Shown one piece after another: positions 24,290 through 36,240 of a DNA stretch of 64,000 nt. Within the stretch, counting starts at the first letter, position 1. The number at the start of each line of letters is the position of its first letter. The notes under the pieces are model-generated. The model did not search any database. It saw only the letters and a list, made by a program, of their open reading frames with translations, and was not told the DNA's origin. The position numbers were made by a program, and so were the translations under genes. Source of the DNA: Pleurodeles waltl (taxonomy: Eukaryota; Chordata; Amphibia; Caudata; Salamandridae); the NCBI RefSeq assembly GCF_031143425.1, contig NC_090439.1:639593465-639657464 (forward strand), given 5' to 3'.

Positions 24290-26566
24290 TGAAGGGTTGT
24301 GCTGATGAAAGAGCACTGTTGGGTAACCTATGACTCTTACTTTCTCAATTTCAGTGGCCCACCCTTCAAAAACTGGGGATTTCGTCAGAATCAATTCCAC
24401 CCATGTTGGAGAAGAAAATGTAATTTGAGTGGGTTCTGGATCATACTTTCTTCTTGGCTGTAAGAACTCAATCGTGAAAATGTCTGCATATTTTATGAGT
24501 TGTAGGTCAGGAATCGATTTCCGCAGAAGAATAATGTTGCCCCTATTTAATGTGTCCTGGCCTCCTTGTTTTATACTCAGGTATGAGGACCAGCCGATTA
24601 AAGCCTGGGGGATCGGGCGAGCAGTTTATAAGGTCCCGGACATTGTGCATTGGAGGAGGAAGATGGAGAGATAAATTGTCAGTCTGCCTACATTCCCTTT
24701 GGAGTGCTCTGATGGACATAATGGAGCAGGGATCCTGGAGGGAATCTGATTTGTTGCTGTTCTCACGCAATTCATGACCCTTGTTTAACGTGATACTCAG
24801 ATTGTTATGGCTGATTGAATACAATAGCACTTTTAAAGGGGCCTGAGGTGGCTCTTCTTCCTTAATTAGAGGAACTTCACCTTGTCCCTGATTAATAAGA
24901 GAAACTGGAAACCACGGAGTTTTGGAACTTGCTGCTGCTCCAAGTAGAGCTATGGAAACTTGCTTTACCTGCTGGTCAGCTTCTGGCGTTCAAAAAGGTG
25001 CTGAGGTCTGGGCTGTTGGATCCGGAGAATTTATGTTTTTATTATGCTTGTGTTTGTTAAAGATAGGAAAAATATAGGAAAAACAGCTCTTGTTTTACTG
25101 TTGAGAGTGCACTATGAATCTTGTTCCATTGTTTCCTTAATCGTTTGCAAGATTGTTTACTTAGGTTTTGACTGTGTTTCTGGACGGTGAAAGAGAAGCT
25201 CGGGTGATGTCACAGATCCGAGAGAAGGTACTTCATTCTTTCTGGACAGGGAAAGAGAAGCAACAGGTTGTTGAGAAGGCTTTGGCGATGTTGCAGATTC
25301 AAGGGAAGGTACTTTATTCACAGATGGCAAAGCAATGGTTATTCCTGCACCCAGGGCTATAATTATCGGGGGATTTTTGTGCGATTTGCAACTTACCGGT
25401 TCCCCGAATGGAGTGCTGTTAGGCGCACTCCATTGATGAAGGATTGGAAGGTGGAAGCTGGGACTTAAGTTCCTGCAGCAGAGTTTCCATGACTTGCAGC
25501 AGAGTGGACAGTTTATTTAAGGTCGGTGAACACGAGCAATCGCCGGACAGTCTTACAGTGACATCAGCCAAATCTGCTGCTGATTGTGCACGCTTGATCA
25601 TTCCATTCAGGTTGTCCAACTTCATGTCAATGCCCATGATGAGAGTCTCTATAGAACTGGGAATGTCCACTTGAACATCTAATTTATCTGAGTGGTAGGT
25701 CAGGGCGACTGCCATCAATTGAATAGCGCTCATCAGAGAAGACCGCAAATCTGCTGTTTGTGACCTTGGAATGGAAACTTTGCTGTTTATCAGTTGATGG
25801 TCAGAATTTATGAGACCTAAGTGAGCGAAGGAAATGTTGGCACTCTGGTCACTACTGGCAGGTGCATCAGCTGGAGCATCAAGCTTTGTTTCTATAAGGA
25901 GACTTGATGTAGGAGAGAGGACCCCATATAAAGGTAGTGATTCAGTGATAATAAAAGGAGACAAAACAGGGGGGGGGTCCACTAAACTCCTCATATGATC
26001 TTCCCCGGTCCCGGCCTGTACAAGGATGGGACTGTACCAGTTGGCAGCCATTAACATGGCGGAGCTGGACTACTTCCTCTTCCTCCTGAGGCTGAACAGA
26101 TTGGTCAAAATTTAGACTAAACCCAGACCCCAGCTCCTCAAACTCTTTGGAGTCAGGGTAGGAGTCAAACAGATCTGAAAACTCTGAGTGTGCTGTTGGA
26201 CTGGACAGATTAGGAGGACTCAAATGCTGGCCCTCCCCTGCTATGATGCCAGCATCTGCTGTATGGGTTTTAGCTGTGGCTATGGTGCCTAGGATGGCTG
26301 TAGCAGGCGGTACCCTCTCTTGGGTAATCTGCATGGCTGGCAGAGACATCAACTGCATTGTCTGCTCCCATCTCTGCACCTGATTTTGAGTTTGAAGTGC
26401 CATGGGTCCTATCAGGCAGCATGTGAGGTGGTAAAATAGTTGCTGCCATGACCATACCTTGTAAGATAGCTTCATCAAAATTAACGTCAGTACCAGTACT
26501 AGCCAAAGTTACTATATTGCCTGATCTCTGGAAAAAGTTGGTAATCAGGTTCCTGGAAACAGACAT
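24290..26566 (-). pseudogene. LINE ORF1-like pseudogene
   Basis: Three overlapping minus-strand frames (26566-26270, 26478-25942 and 26057-25419) read as one frameshifted acidic, Ser/Pro-rich protein. It contains a region resembling a coiled coil around 25700-25450 (SIETLIMGIDMKLDNLNGM) and continues to a conserved-looking segment near 24600-24300. ORF1 proteins of LINEs bind the element RNA and act as chaperones. No zinc knuckle or RRM could be confirmed by eye, so the assignment rests on position upstream of the endonuclease. Confidence 0.5.
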
Positions 26567-27759
26567 GGGTTATCTGCTGATTTGATCGTAGGGGTCGCCG
26601 CGCAGACCCCAGATGCTTTGAGAGGCTAGGGCCCAAGGATGGATCTAAGGGTGGTTCCAAAGGTGGATTTTCCGACGCTTAATGTCTATAGCGTCCGTAG
26701 TGTAGACTCTGGTCTTTCTGGGCCTCAGACTTGTCTTCCCCACCATTCCGTCCAGGTGAAAAAGGAGTGGAGATGCAGAGAGAGTTGAAGAGGCATGGGG
26801 AGAGCTGGCGAGTTGAAAAGAGCTGAAGAGAACTAGAAAGAGCTGGAGGCAATAGGTCTATAGAAGGGTGGCCATACCAGGTTGCGGTTTCCAGGCTCAG
26901 CTGCCTCTGCTACACTCCCGCCACCCACCTGGGCTGAACCTTCCAGGTGATGCAAACCGTATACTGGCACCATGAGCTGGCTGGTCAGGCAAAGCCAGTG
27001 GCGCTGACTGCTCTGCTTCTGGTCCTTTTCCCTTTTAGCGATTCCTTGCGAATCTTACGCTTCAACGCGCCTGCCTCCGAAGAGAAGTACTGGGAGATTG
27101 TAGGCTAAACTCTGTCCATAGGATCCGTATGATATCATAAAGCAGGAAGTGGGCAGCAGCACTAGCGGAAGACAACACAGTTAAATGGTGAACTTGTTAG
27201 GAGGCTGTTGGGAGGATGTTAAGAGTATGAGTGGGGAACACCAGGCCCGCCGCACCCGCTTAACCGGGCCACCTCTGGGGGACCCTGGAGTACGCACTTC
27301 ATGGCAGCTGACTACAGCAGCACACTCGCAGTTCCTTGAGGAAGAGCATCCCTCAGACACTGAGTGTTTGAGCTAAAGGGCCCAGGTCAGGTGCTCCCCT
27401 CCGACCTCACTCGTTGCTGTGAGCAGCAGAGGGCATGGGAAAATGGAACAGCCAGACTGGAAAAGATGGAAACGCGCAGTCCAGTCCGCACCTGGCTGAC
27501 CCTAGAGCTCTGTTCAACTCGGCCCTAATGCAAACTAAGAGAAGCACAGATCTCGGCAGGACATCACAGGTCCCCAGGTACTGCCTTGGGGGTTCCTGCC
27601 TGCCTGCAGAAAACCCACAGAGGGCCTCTGCCCATTGTCTGCTGCCATTTTCCGCTGCCGGGGGGCCATTGTTCCTCTGGCTTCGCTTCACTTACCCACA
27701 ATGGCGTGTGATGTCAGTTCCGCTTCCTCTAAACCTCTGCAGCAAACAATAGGAATAAA

Positions 27760-28420
27760 CAGGCTGCCAGCAAATCTGAGTCTTCATAAGACTCTTGCAA
27801 ATTACTTTTTATTTTCAATCTCTAGCTGCAGTTTCATTATTCTTTGTTCTCAAGAAAGACTCTAAGGAGGTACATGTTTGTATTTAATATAAAGGATTAA
27901 ATCAACTTACAATTATTGCTCTATTCTCCGTTCCATTAATTTCTGACATAAGAACATCTCTTAAAAAAGCAAAGTTTTTTTTTTTTACAAAATTCGATTT
28001 ACGAGGAGTCTATCATTTCATCTGAATTTGACCAGATAATCAATGGAAAACAGCTCTCAGAGCACCTTTGCCCTAATTTAAATACCAAATTATGTAATTT
28101 GGACCGTGTAACGACCCTCTGTATTTCAACACTTTATGGACTCAGTTGTTTCTGGTTTATTGTCATCGCAAAAGTAATTCCTATTTTTTCCAAAGATTTT
28201 TCTGAACATGATCTTCATGTTAGGGAAGTCCTTTTTTGAATTAAAATCAAATAACCTACTAGCCCAAACTGAAAAATGTATATTTGATCAGTAATCAGTC
28301 TCCTACATATTATCTGAAAGAGGATTGCAGATGGATAATCCTGATAAGTTTAGAATGAGCTATTCTTACTTTTCTAAGACAAGTTCATACCTTCCTAGGA
28401 TAGGAACATTTCTCAAAGTC
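27760..28420 (+). pseudogene. Sushi-type Ty3/Gypsy reverse transcriptase pseudogene
   Basis: On the plus strand a decayed RT can be followed across several frames: a SLAAVSLFFVLKKD segment from about 27821, then an HVCI-stop-YKGLN segment, LTIIALFSVPLISDIRTSLKKAK, a FTKFDLRGVY segment (catalytic Asp region), a WKTALRAP segment, and later IFSKDFSEHDLHVREVL followed by an SERGLQMD segment. These match in order the RT fingers, palm and post-YLDD region of sushi-class elements. The YLDD box itself is not readable. It continues the gag at 18794-19760; protease is missing between them, and RNase H and integrase were not found downstream. Confidence 0.68.
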
Positions 28421-29406
28421 ATTTGCACTGTAGCAAGCCCACCTCTTCCATAGATTAACACTGGATTACCTTATTACAATTAGAAGTGATAACCTCTGTT
28501 TGGGAGTAGATAGAGAAATACTTTGTCCAATCATTTGAATTGTTATTCAAATCCTGCTTAATGAAAAAGTCAGATTTTAAATTAATATTATGAAAATGCC
28601 ACTTTTAGAAAATTGGTGCTTTCCTGCTTAAAACAAATGTGCTCTCTGCCAGTGTCCAGAATCACATGATTGTTAATGGCTCTCCTGTGGAGTGACGTGT
28701 ATTCCTTCCAGACAGGAGACAAAAGGTCCTTGGGTGAGTGGAAGGGTGTTCCTTTCCTGAGCAGGTTTGCCTTGGTGGTTGTACTCAGCCCTCCCTGTAC
28801 TTCAAAGGGTAGCCACAGGCTATACCTTCCCTTTTATTGACTTCTAAAGCTGCTTGCTCTGTCACAGATGTGGTGGCCACTTGGGCCTGCATTCCCTTTG
28901 TCGTCCTTGACAGTGTGGAGCCAAATCCAGGGGAAGGGGGTGATCTGACTAGAACCACTTTAGGGCTAGACAAAGAAAAGGACTCCATCACACAGGCTGA
29001 TATGGGTATAAAACTAGAAACTACAGAACCTCAAATCAGAACATTTCTGTACCTGTGGAAGATTCAGAAAGAGGCTTTCCCTGCTTGCATTAACCCAGGA
29101 CTCAAAAAAGTGACTCCAAAGGTCAGTTGGCACACCTCTTGTTTGTGCTACAGGGACAAAACAAGCTTCCAAAGACATCACCTACATCCCAGCTGATCTG
29201 CCATGGTCCCCTCGTCTGGCTTCAGTGGGAGTGTGCTCTGGACCTCCAAGTGCTGTCCCTCTGGTCCTGGATCTTGGTTAGAGACAGAATGTACTCTGCC
29301 CGACCAGTGCTCCAAAGCCATTGGCCTGAACTTGTGTCTTTTGTCCCAGTCCACTCAATCAGATACCCACAGTTGGTGCTTCTCACAAAAATCTGCCAAC
29401 ATTTTA
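28421..29406. other. Unassigned sequence between sushi RT and the plus-strand LINE
   Basis: Probably contains further decayed retroelement DNA. The 119-codon frame at 28837-29196 has no recognised domain. Confidence 0.5.
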
Positions 29407-29840
29407 GTGGGGTCCTTGAAACTTCATGCTCCAAGCTATATTGCGGCAAGGAGGGCCGCCAACATCACTTACTTGCAAACCCAGAGGTGCTTTAAATTTC
29501 ACTCTTCGTTCCTGCAGCACAGTATGCGCTGCTAGTGGTGCAGGAGCTGGGGCCTTGAAACTACATGCCCCAAGCTGTATTGCAGCATGGAGGGCCACCA
29601 ACGCCACTTACCTGCGTGCCCGGAGGCACTTTAAATTGCACTGTTGGTTCCCACAGTGCAGGTCTCGCTGCTAGTGGTGCTGGAGCGAGGGCCTTGAAAC
29701 TACATGCCCCCAACTGTGTTGCGCCAAGGAGGGCTGCCTACTTCACTTACCTACACTCGCGCAGGCTCTTTAAATTGTACTTTTGGTTCCTGCAGCTTGG
29801 AACATGTGCAGGCGGGAGCTCAGGCCAAGAGCCTGCCCGT
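29407..29840 (+). repeat. 139-bp tandem repeats at the 5' side of a LINE
   Basis: Three units share ccttgaaac-tcatgcc-caa, gcaaggagggc-gcc, a cacttacct segment, a ctttaaatt segment, ttcctgcag and gctagtggtgc. The phase marker ccttgaa is at 29414, 29553 and 29692, so the period is exactly 139 bp. The third unit decays into a GC-richer leader. The array sits just before the LINE ORF1, where promoter monomers occur in some LINEs. Open frames across it are repeats of the unit rather than genes. Confidence 0.85.
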
Positions 29841-30042
29841 CAGCTCCCGCCTGTGGTCGGACGAGGCTAGACTGAACCCCTTTTCTTCCGCTCCTACAAA
29901 GGTACTGTCCTCTCCATTGCCTGGACTGTTTTCCTGGACCTATTATTTGGGCAGAATAGGAAAGCGAAAAACTGCAACAGCCCCCCCAGCTGCATCTGGT
30001 TCCACTCTTTATGTTTTTTAATAATGGGCAGTCCGGGCTATC

Positions 30043-30555
30043 TTGAAGGAAACTGAACTGGCAGAACGCCTCTTGTATCTTTCTTCTTCTCCTGGCATAC
30101 CTCTTAGCCCTGTATCTGTCTCCGCAGGTGCTCCATTGTGGGAAGCCTGTGAGGAGGTGAGTTTACCGGCTTTGGTTTCTAGTCCAGCTGCAGCCAAAGC
30201 AGTGCTAGAGGAGGCAACTCAGCCTGGTCCTGGGCATAGAGATATTCTTAATACCCAGCAGGGTGGCATAGCCCCTAGGGCCCAGGCATGTAAACAAAAG
30301 AAATATCTAGTTGTCTCTAAACTTAAGAGGCCCTGTGCATCTAGCCCTATCTCTAAGTCGTTCAAGGGGCCTCACAATGAAGCTCTACTTTTAGGGAAAA
30401 TAACTATGTTGTTCAATGAACTCAAAGCCTCTTTCCTTAGTAAATTTGATTCTATTTTTGCATGCCTGGTGGCTATTAAAGCCAGGCTGAACTGCCTACC
30501 TCCCCCGACAAGTGATAGTCAATCCAAAAAGAATGCCCCAACAGAGAAGGGGTAG
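30043..30555 (+). pseudogene. LINE ORF1-like fragment
   Basis: A 170-residue frame, low-complexity at the N-terminal side (Ala/Pro/Ser-rich) with a more helical C-terminal part (LFNELKASFLSKFDSIFACL). It resembles LINE ORF1 proteins mainly by position between the 139-bp repeats and the endonuclease. It ends at a stop at 30553-30555; the expected C-terminal RNA-binding part is not visible in this frame. Confidence 0.5.
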
Positions 30556-31352
30556 GTGCTGTATCAAGGCATGCTGCTTCTAAAACTATTGCACCACCTG
30601 CTGGGGCTGGTTTTTGTCCATCTGATCCAGCTTTAGCTCCTCCTGCCCCTTTACATTCACCCCTGTCTGCGTTGGGGGATTTGTATACAGGATGCCCAAA
30701 CACCCCGTGCCCCCCCTTTGTTATTCTCTAATAAAGAAGCTCCTGTTTATCAAAATTCTTCCCGTTGTGATCTACCAGCTGCTGCATGTCCATATGTGAT
30801 CATCCTCGCTGATGTCCCAGGATGATCCTCTGCAGCCAAGGAGTCTACAATAGATTTAATAAATAAGGCCCCTCATTAGTTACATGGGAATGTTAGATGT
30901 AGAGGTAACCTTTTTTGAAAGCTTGTTATGGCAAGGAGTGTGGGGTTGGTGGGGAAGATATGCAAAGAACTCCATGGAGAATGCATTATTGTCACCTTCA
31001 GACATCCGAAGATTGCAGGGCTGATTTGGGCTTCTAGATTACAGTACGTCGATCACAGTAGGATAAAATTAATTGCCCTCCTCTTTTAATCTGCCAGTGC
31101 AAAATCGCTTCTTCTCTTTAGGGGATCTGTAATACAATGACTGACTGATTCCCTGCGATGCTACTGAGCACCGGTTCTTAGAGGAGATTTGTAAATAATG
31201 GGTCTCTACCTGCACATGGCCTTAGTCTTACTCATGATAAGCCTGTTAATGGCTGACATCTTGAGTTTAATCCACCCAAAATCTCCCACACAGCGTTATA
31301 AGGTAAACCCTGTAATGCCAGTGAATTGTGCCCATGTTGCCAATGCCCTCTT

Positions 31353-34082
31353 TGGAATATCGCCGGGCTCGCCACCAAAATGGCTTGTGGGGATTGGGTC
31401 TACTATGTCTGTGGTTATGATGTAATATTTTTCCAGGAGATGTGAGCGACCGATAATCTGTGCCCTGATGGGTATCGCCCTGATTCTGGCCCTGCAGTCC
31501 CTTCATCATTCAGCTGAGTCAGGGTGGGGCTCATTGCCAGGATTAAATCCTCCTTGGACTTCAGAGTTAATGAGACCCCCTCCAACAGCTCTTTATTTTT
31601 CCTCTTTGCATTGCCCGAAAATATTTTTTTTTTTTATAATTCTTTATAATGTTTTTTTTTAGTCTGGTGCTTCTGCAAATTTTAATCTGGTTAATGATTT
31701 TAGTGAGGGCCTTGAGCTCATACTTGCCTATTTGCGCAAAGGGTATGAAGTTATTCTAGGAGGGGATTTCAATACTAAATTAGGGCTGACACAGTCAGAA
31801 GATGACGTGGCACGGACATTGATTTTGGGGCTAGCCACTTCTACAGAGACTGCTTGTTGCTGCTAATCAAGTCACTGGGTTTGGTGATTGTCATTGAGGC
31901 TTGTGGTCCAAATTACCCTAACAGAGCCACTTTTGAGAGGGGCAATCACTCCTCTGTCATCGATTATATCTTTGCAACTAGAACTCTGTTGACCAAAGTG
32001 GAGGGGGCTGTAATTCCCCATAGCATTTAAAGCGACCATAATCCCCTTTGTTTACACCTCTATTTACCACCGGGGGATCATCAAGAGTGTGGTCTAGGAG
32101 ACGTTAACAGTTAAGACCCAGGGTCTGCGCTTGGCCGGGAAAAATGCGAATATGAATACTCTTCTGTCCAATCTATGCTCATTACCTCTGGTATTTAATT
32201 GCCTTAGCCAAACCAACGCATATAGCGAGCGAGCAAGATCTTTTGTCCAGTTGAATTTGGAAGTTAATAGGTTGCTTATGAAGCCCTGCAAGCCGGACGA
32301 TCGTAAACTAGGGGGTTTGATCCACCCTGTAGGCAGGCCTCAACACTACTCCATGAAGCCCTAAAATAGTCACCTAGCGACATACTTAAAATAATAGATG
32401 TAGAATTGAATATAAAACAGCCCTCTGGAATAGGAACAAGGAATTACAAAATGAATCATGGAGCAACCTGATTATGGCATGTAGGTTGAAGGACCCTAGG
32501 GCCTTCTGGCGTGAGGTAAATGGGTTCAGGGCTATAGGGGTCAAGTCTAATTTGGTAGTAACTTCCATCAGTAGGAAGGCCTTGGTTGATCATTTTTAGG
32601 CAGTTTACAGCCTGGGTGCTGACCAATGTTATCCAGAAGAGAAGGTAGACTTCATTTTAGCTCTGAAATGTACCCATGAAGAGGTCCTGGAGGCAATACT
32701 GAAGAGCACATCAAATAAAGCACCGGCTCAAACAGTGTTCCAATGGATCTCTATAAATCATCTCTGGATTTTTGGGAACCCCTCATTTGTAATACTTTTA
32801 ACGCATTATGCAAAGTAGGCCACCCACCAACCTGGCATACTGCAGTTATTGTGCCAATTTTCAAGAAGGGTGACCCTCTTATACCTGGGTGCTCTCGTCT
32901 GATATCTTTATTGGACTCTGCAGTTAAGTTGGCTGGCAGAGGTATCGTGGAACTGCTCTTACTTGACTGAGGGTGACTGACACACTGTCAGAGGTGTAGC
33001 ATGGGTTCCAGGAGGGGCTCGTCATGATCGAGCAATGCCTAAATCTACACATACTGGTTAGCAAATACACCATTGCTAGGCAGGGCTCGGTCTGCATGGC
33101 CTTTACGGATCTCTTCTGTGCTTTTTACAGCGTTGTGAGGACAACATTTTGGGAGATTCTCTCAGACCTGGGGGTGGAGGCCAATTTGGTGCAGTTTCTG
33201 AGAGCCCTCCATTTTAATCTGGCAGCCTCTGTGAGGTTTGGAAGTTTACAAATGGAAATGTCTCCTAGTCCTCAATTATGGTGCTGGAATTTGGGGCTAC
33301 GCGAACTCCAATCCCCTCCAGATGGATTATAATTGGGCCTTGAGGAGACTCCTGGGAGTCCCACCTGCATGCTTTACTTTTATAGTCCATCAGGAGTTAC
33401 GCGGAGGACGCCATTAAGCTCACCCCTCTGCTTCTCTGGTGCTCCATCTGGGCCAATCCCCATGCTGCGTTAAATAAGGAAATTATTTATTACTTCCTTA
33501 GGTGCGGTGAAGGCATGACAATTCCCTTGCTAGACTACATTCTAATTGAATTAACTAAGCTAGGCAGGCCGTCTTTATTTTACCAATTCATCCTCAATAC
33601 AGAAGTCTGATTTAATGTGGGCTAAAACTGCATTTATGGCCAAGTCAAGAACACTGAGGGAGCACCATGATGTTGAAAAGTCGTCTGTTAGAGATTATGT
33701 GGTGGTTCACCTTTCTCCCTCTATGGAGCCCTATCTTAAATGGGTCGACAACTCTTGGGGCAGGTGCCTGCTCACCAGAGTCAGGTTGGGTTTTCTGAAG
33801 TGGCCTTCAGGCTTTCCTCTTGGCCAATTCAACCGTACAAAGGTATTGTCATGTCTGTGTGACGAAACCTCCCCGCAAAGCCGCCTGCGCTTTATTTTGT
33901 TTTGTGAATATTTTAATGATTTTACAGTGCAGTTTTTAATCCTGGTTATACGAAGAAGAGGGATTAGAATTTCATGTTCAGCTCTGGTGTATTTACAACA
34001 ATTGGATTACCCTTCTAACTGTATTAATGTTTGTTCCTTTTTTAAATGTGCTGTCTGCAGGAGAAAATCATTATTGTTCTAG
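31353..34082 (+). pseudogene. LINE ORF2 pseudogene with internal RT deletion
   Basis: The endonuclease starts with WNIAGLATKMA (31353) followed by YDVIFFQEM. GYEVILGGDFNTKLGL follows at about 31740-31785. The RT is read through NKAPG, TWHTAVIVPIFKKGDP (32840-32880), a GSVCMAFTDLFCAFYSV block (33082-33132, catalytic palm A region with D) and ASVRFG (33225-33240). The next recognisable block is a thumb-like LVLNYGAGIWGY segment (33265-33300), so the YADD region between them is gone. The C-terminal CLCDETSPQSRLRFILFCEY (33855-33915) is the Cys/His motif. Stops and frame changes throughout confirm it is dead. Confidence 0.8.
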
Positions 34083-34253
34083 GATGGCAGTCTATCTGCT
34101 GAAGGAAAGATATGTGCCTGTGAAGGAATTTTAATATTTGTGCACAGCACTTTGATATAGCTTTTTATGTATTTATTATCTTAAAATGCTGGATTGTGAT
34201 GTGGTCACATTGTGTCCGAAATAAAGTTTGAAATTGAATTGAATTGAACTGAC

Positions 34254-34779
34254 AAACTTTTAAAACTCATAACTCCAATTCTACTCTCATTTTGGTGTCA
34301 TTTTATTTATTAAAATATCCTCTATTTTTCTTGATTGATTTGAGATTTTTCTTTCATTGTGTTTTTACTTTAATACTGTTTGAGTGCTGCATACATGTTT
34401 TACTCACTGCCTCTAAGTTAAACCTGACTGCTTTATGCCAATCTACCACAGGTTTAAGCACAGGTTTCTTAAGTGACATTTATGGTTCACCCTGTCAAGG
34501 ATTGTGTTCATTAATTGAGTGAGTTTCTCATCCTTATCAACCAATAACCCAATTTCTTACACTTCCAAATTAAGTCCAAAATGTTATGGACCTTCTTATG
34601 TATCCTGATAAATCCTATATAATAATCCTGTGACCGTCAGATTAAATCACTCTCATACTTGGAAGATTCATCCTATATTTTGTATGTCTTCATTAAACCC
34701 AGACCATTCTTCAAAGAATCCATAACCTTTACCTCTTAGGGTTGCTAGTCAGCAAAAATATGATGTCAATGACCTTTGA
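34254..34779. other. Unassigned AT-rich spacer
   Basis: Spacer between two LINE 3' ends. No feature recognised. Confidence 0.6.
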
Positions 34780-35420
34780 ATGAATGAATGATGTGATTTA
34801 TAAAGTGCACTGTCACTCCCAAAGGAGCATCCTGGCACTGGGTGGAGATGTGTATGGTTCCAGGACACAGTAAACCAGAGCTCTACAGATTAGAGCATGA
34901 GCGAAAAACAGGGAGCATCGGAAATTCCAAAGATCCATGTTTCAAGCTGCCTTCTAAACATGGCTTTGGAATCTATGAATTTGAGGTGTCTGAGGAGGTG
35001 GTTCCATGCCTTTGCGCCCAGAACTGTGAACGATTTTCCTCTTTGAGTATTAAGTCTGAACGCGGTGCATGAGCAGATTGCCATTTGAGTACGTCAGAGA
35101 TCAGCGTCTAGTATGAGAAGTAACTCTAGCAGTTAGATATTTTGGTCCCCGAGCTCTGTAAGCTCTGAACACCAATAAGAGAATTTTAAACAGAACCCTT
35201 TAATGCACTGGCAATCCATGCAGCGTTCTCAGGACTGCCAATGCAGAGGAATGATGGGGCAATTTTAAAAGTAGTCTGGCCACAGAGGGTTAAACCACCT
35301 GTAGCTTCTGGATAGTGAGTTTGGAGGTGCCAGCATACAAACTGTTTAAGTAATCCAAGATCGATCTTATTAAAGCACAGCTACTGTTTTCTGGCCTCCA
35401 GTGGCTCCCAATTTCATTGG
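34780..35420 (-). mobile_element. CR1/L2-type LINE 3' fragment
   Basis: Reading the minus strand from 35420 downward gives YLNSLYAGTSKLTIQKLQVV, then a SVARLLLKLPHHSSA segment, LRTLHGLPV, LFKILLLVFRA and GPKYLTARVT. The final frame (35084-34890) contains GKSFTVLGAKAWNHLL, LKFIDSKAMFRRQLETWIF. These are the RT thumb and C-terminal end typical of CR1/L2/Rex-like LINEs. It ends with an ATTC-type repeat tail near 34780. Only the last 640 bp or so are present, the usual 5' truncation, and several stops interrupt it. Confidence 0.82.
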
Positions 35421-35519
35421 GGAAAATCACAATACTTAGTTGACTGGAAGTGTTTTAAGCCTACTGGTAAATCATGGGACCCAGCTCCTCAAGTTCATGC
35501 TCCTATGCTTATAATTTTT

Positions 35520-36240
35520 TTAATCATCTTAAATAACCTGGAACACTGATGGTCCAAAGTCTCTGCATGGATCCATTACTGTGCATGAATTGCGAAGCTA
35601 AGGTGCTCTTCTCCTGAGACTGCCATTGGATGGTTATAGTGAGTTGTATCACTGAACTCTGGAGGTTTTCTTCATAAACTTGACGTTTCCATGTAATTCC
35701 TTGGGCAGCGTGGTGACAATCTTGAAGAGATGAACCCTGATTCTTTTCAATATATATTTGGAAAGTCCATACCTGATTATCCTTTGGGAAGACACTGTTC
35801 TTTGAATATTCGTTTTTAGCACCTTCCCGAGGTATTATGGAGAAAAAGTAATTCATGTACAATGGATTTCACGTCTGGCTTCTTTATTCAAAAATCCTAT
35901 ATAGGAGACTGGAATTGTCTACTGGTGCTTTGCAAAACAGTTTCCTGTTTTGGATAAATTCAGGGATTTTTCCTGATTTTCATAAATTAATCTGGATTTT
36001 CTTTTTGAATCTGCACTGGGTTGAGATCTGCCAGACACTTTTGAAACACTTTTTTAGAACCATTTTAGTTTTTGGCCCGTTCAAAAGTACTGAAGTTTTC
36101 TTCAGTCTGTCTAACTCACCTCCTTTCTTCCCAAGCAGGAGTCTGAGGAAGAAACAGAAGGCAGCAGACCCTATATAGATCAATGCTCAACTTTTAGCAT
36201 TGACAGTGAAATCCACTATCCGCACCTTTATAAATGCAAA
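35520..36240 (+). mobile_element. Second copy of the sushi-associated LTR-like block
   Basis: Similar in order to 18190-18770, including a TATA-like cctatatagga, gatttttcctgatt, tttttgaatctgcactggg and gtgaaatccactatcc. It could be the 3' LTR of the same degraded element, which would then span 18.2-36.2 kb with nested LINEs, or an independent copy. It looks well diverged, and no target duplication was found. Confidence 0.45.

Larger units (their letters stand above)
19761..27750 (-). mobile_element. Degraded non-LTR retrotransposon (LINE), minus strand
   Basis: On the minus strand, in order, lie a 5' region (about 26570-27750, CpG-bearing, with an AAAATGGCAGC YY1-like site near 27650), an ORF1-like region (24290-26566), an apurinic-type endonuclease (about 24060-23520), a reverse transcriptase with YADD (22440-21634), a C-terminal Cys-rich motif (20905-20700) and a 3' UTR ending in an A/T-rich tail near 19761. 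It is interrupted by stops and frameshifts and by a 68-bp MITE. The clade is not resolved; the C-terminal arrangement and two-ORF layout match the plus-strand LINE at 29.4-34.25 kb. It sits inside a sushi-type Gypsy remnant. Confidence 0.82.
29407..34253 (+). mobile_element. Degraded non-LTR retrotransposon (LINE), plus strand
   Basis: Order: 139-bp tandem repeats, ORF1 (30043-30555 and flanking frames), endonuclease (31353 to about 32100), RT N-terminal part (about 32636-33240), C-terminal region (33615-34082), AATAAA near 34220 and a (TTGAA)n tail ending at about 34252. Frame breaks are frequent. The central RT block with the catalytic Asp pair is deleted. The C-terminal Cys motif and general plan resemble the minus-strand LINE at 19761-27750, so both probably belong to one clade. 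Confidence 0.82.

Noticed and set aside
29426..30021. Three consecutive overlapping frames suggesting a repetitive protein
   Set aside because: They are the 139-bp repeat read in successive frames; 139 is not a multiple of three, so no continuous repeat protein exists.
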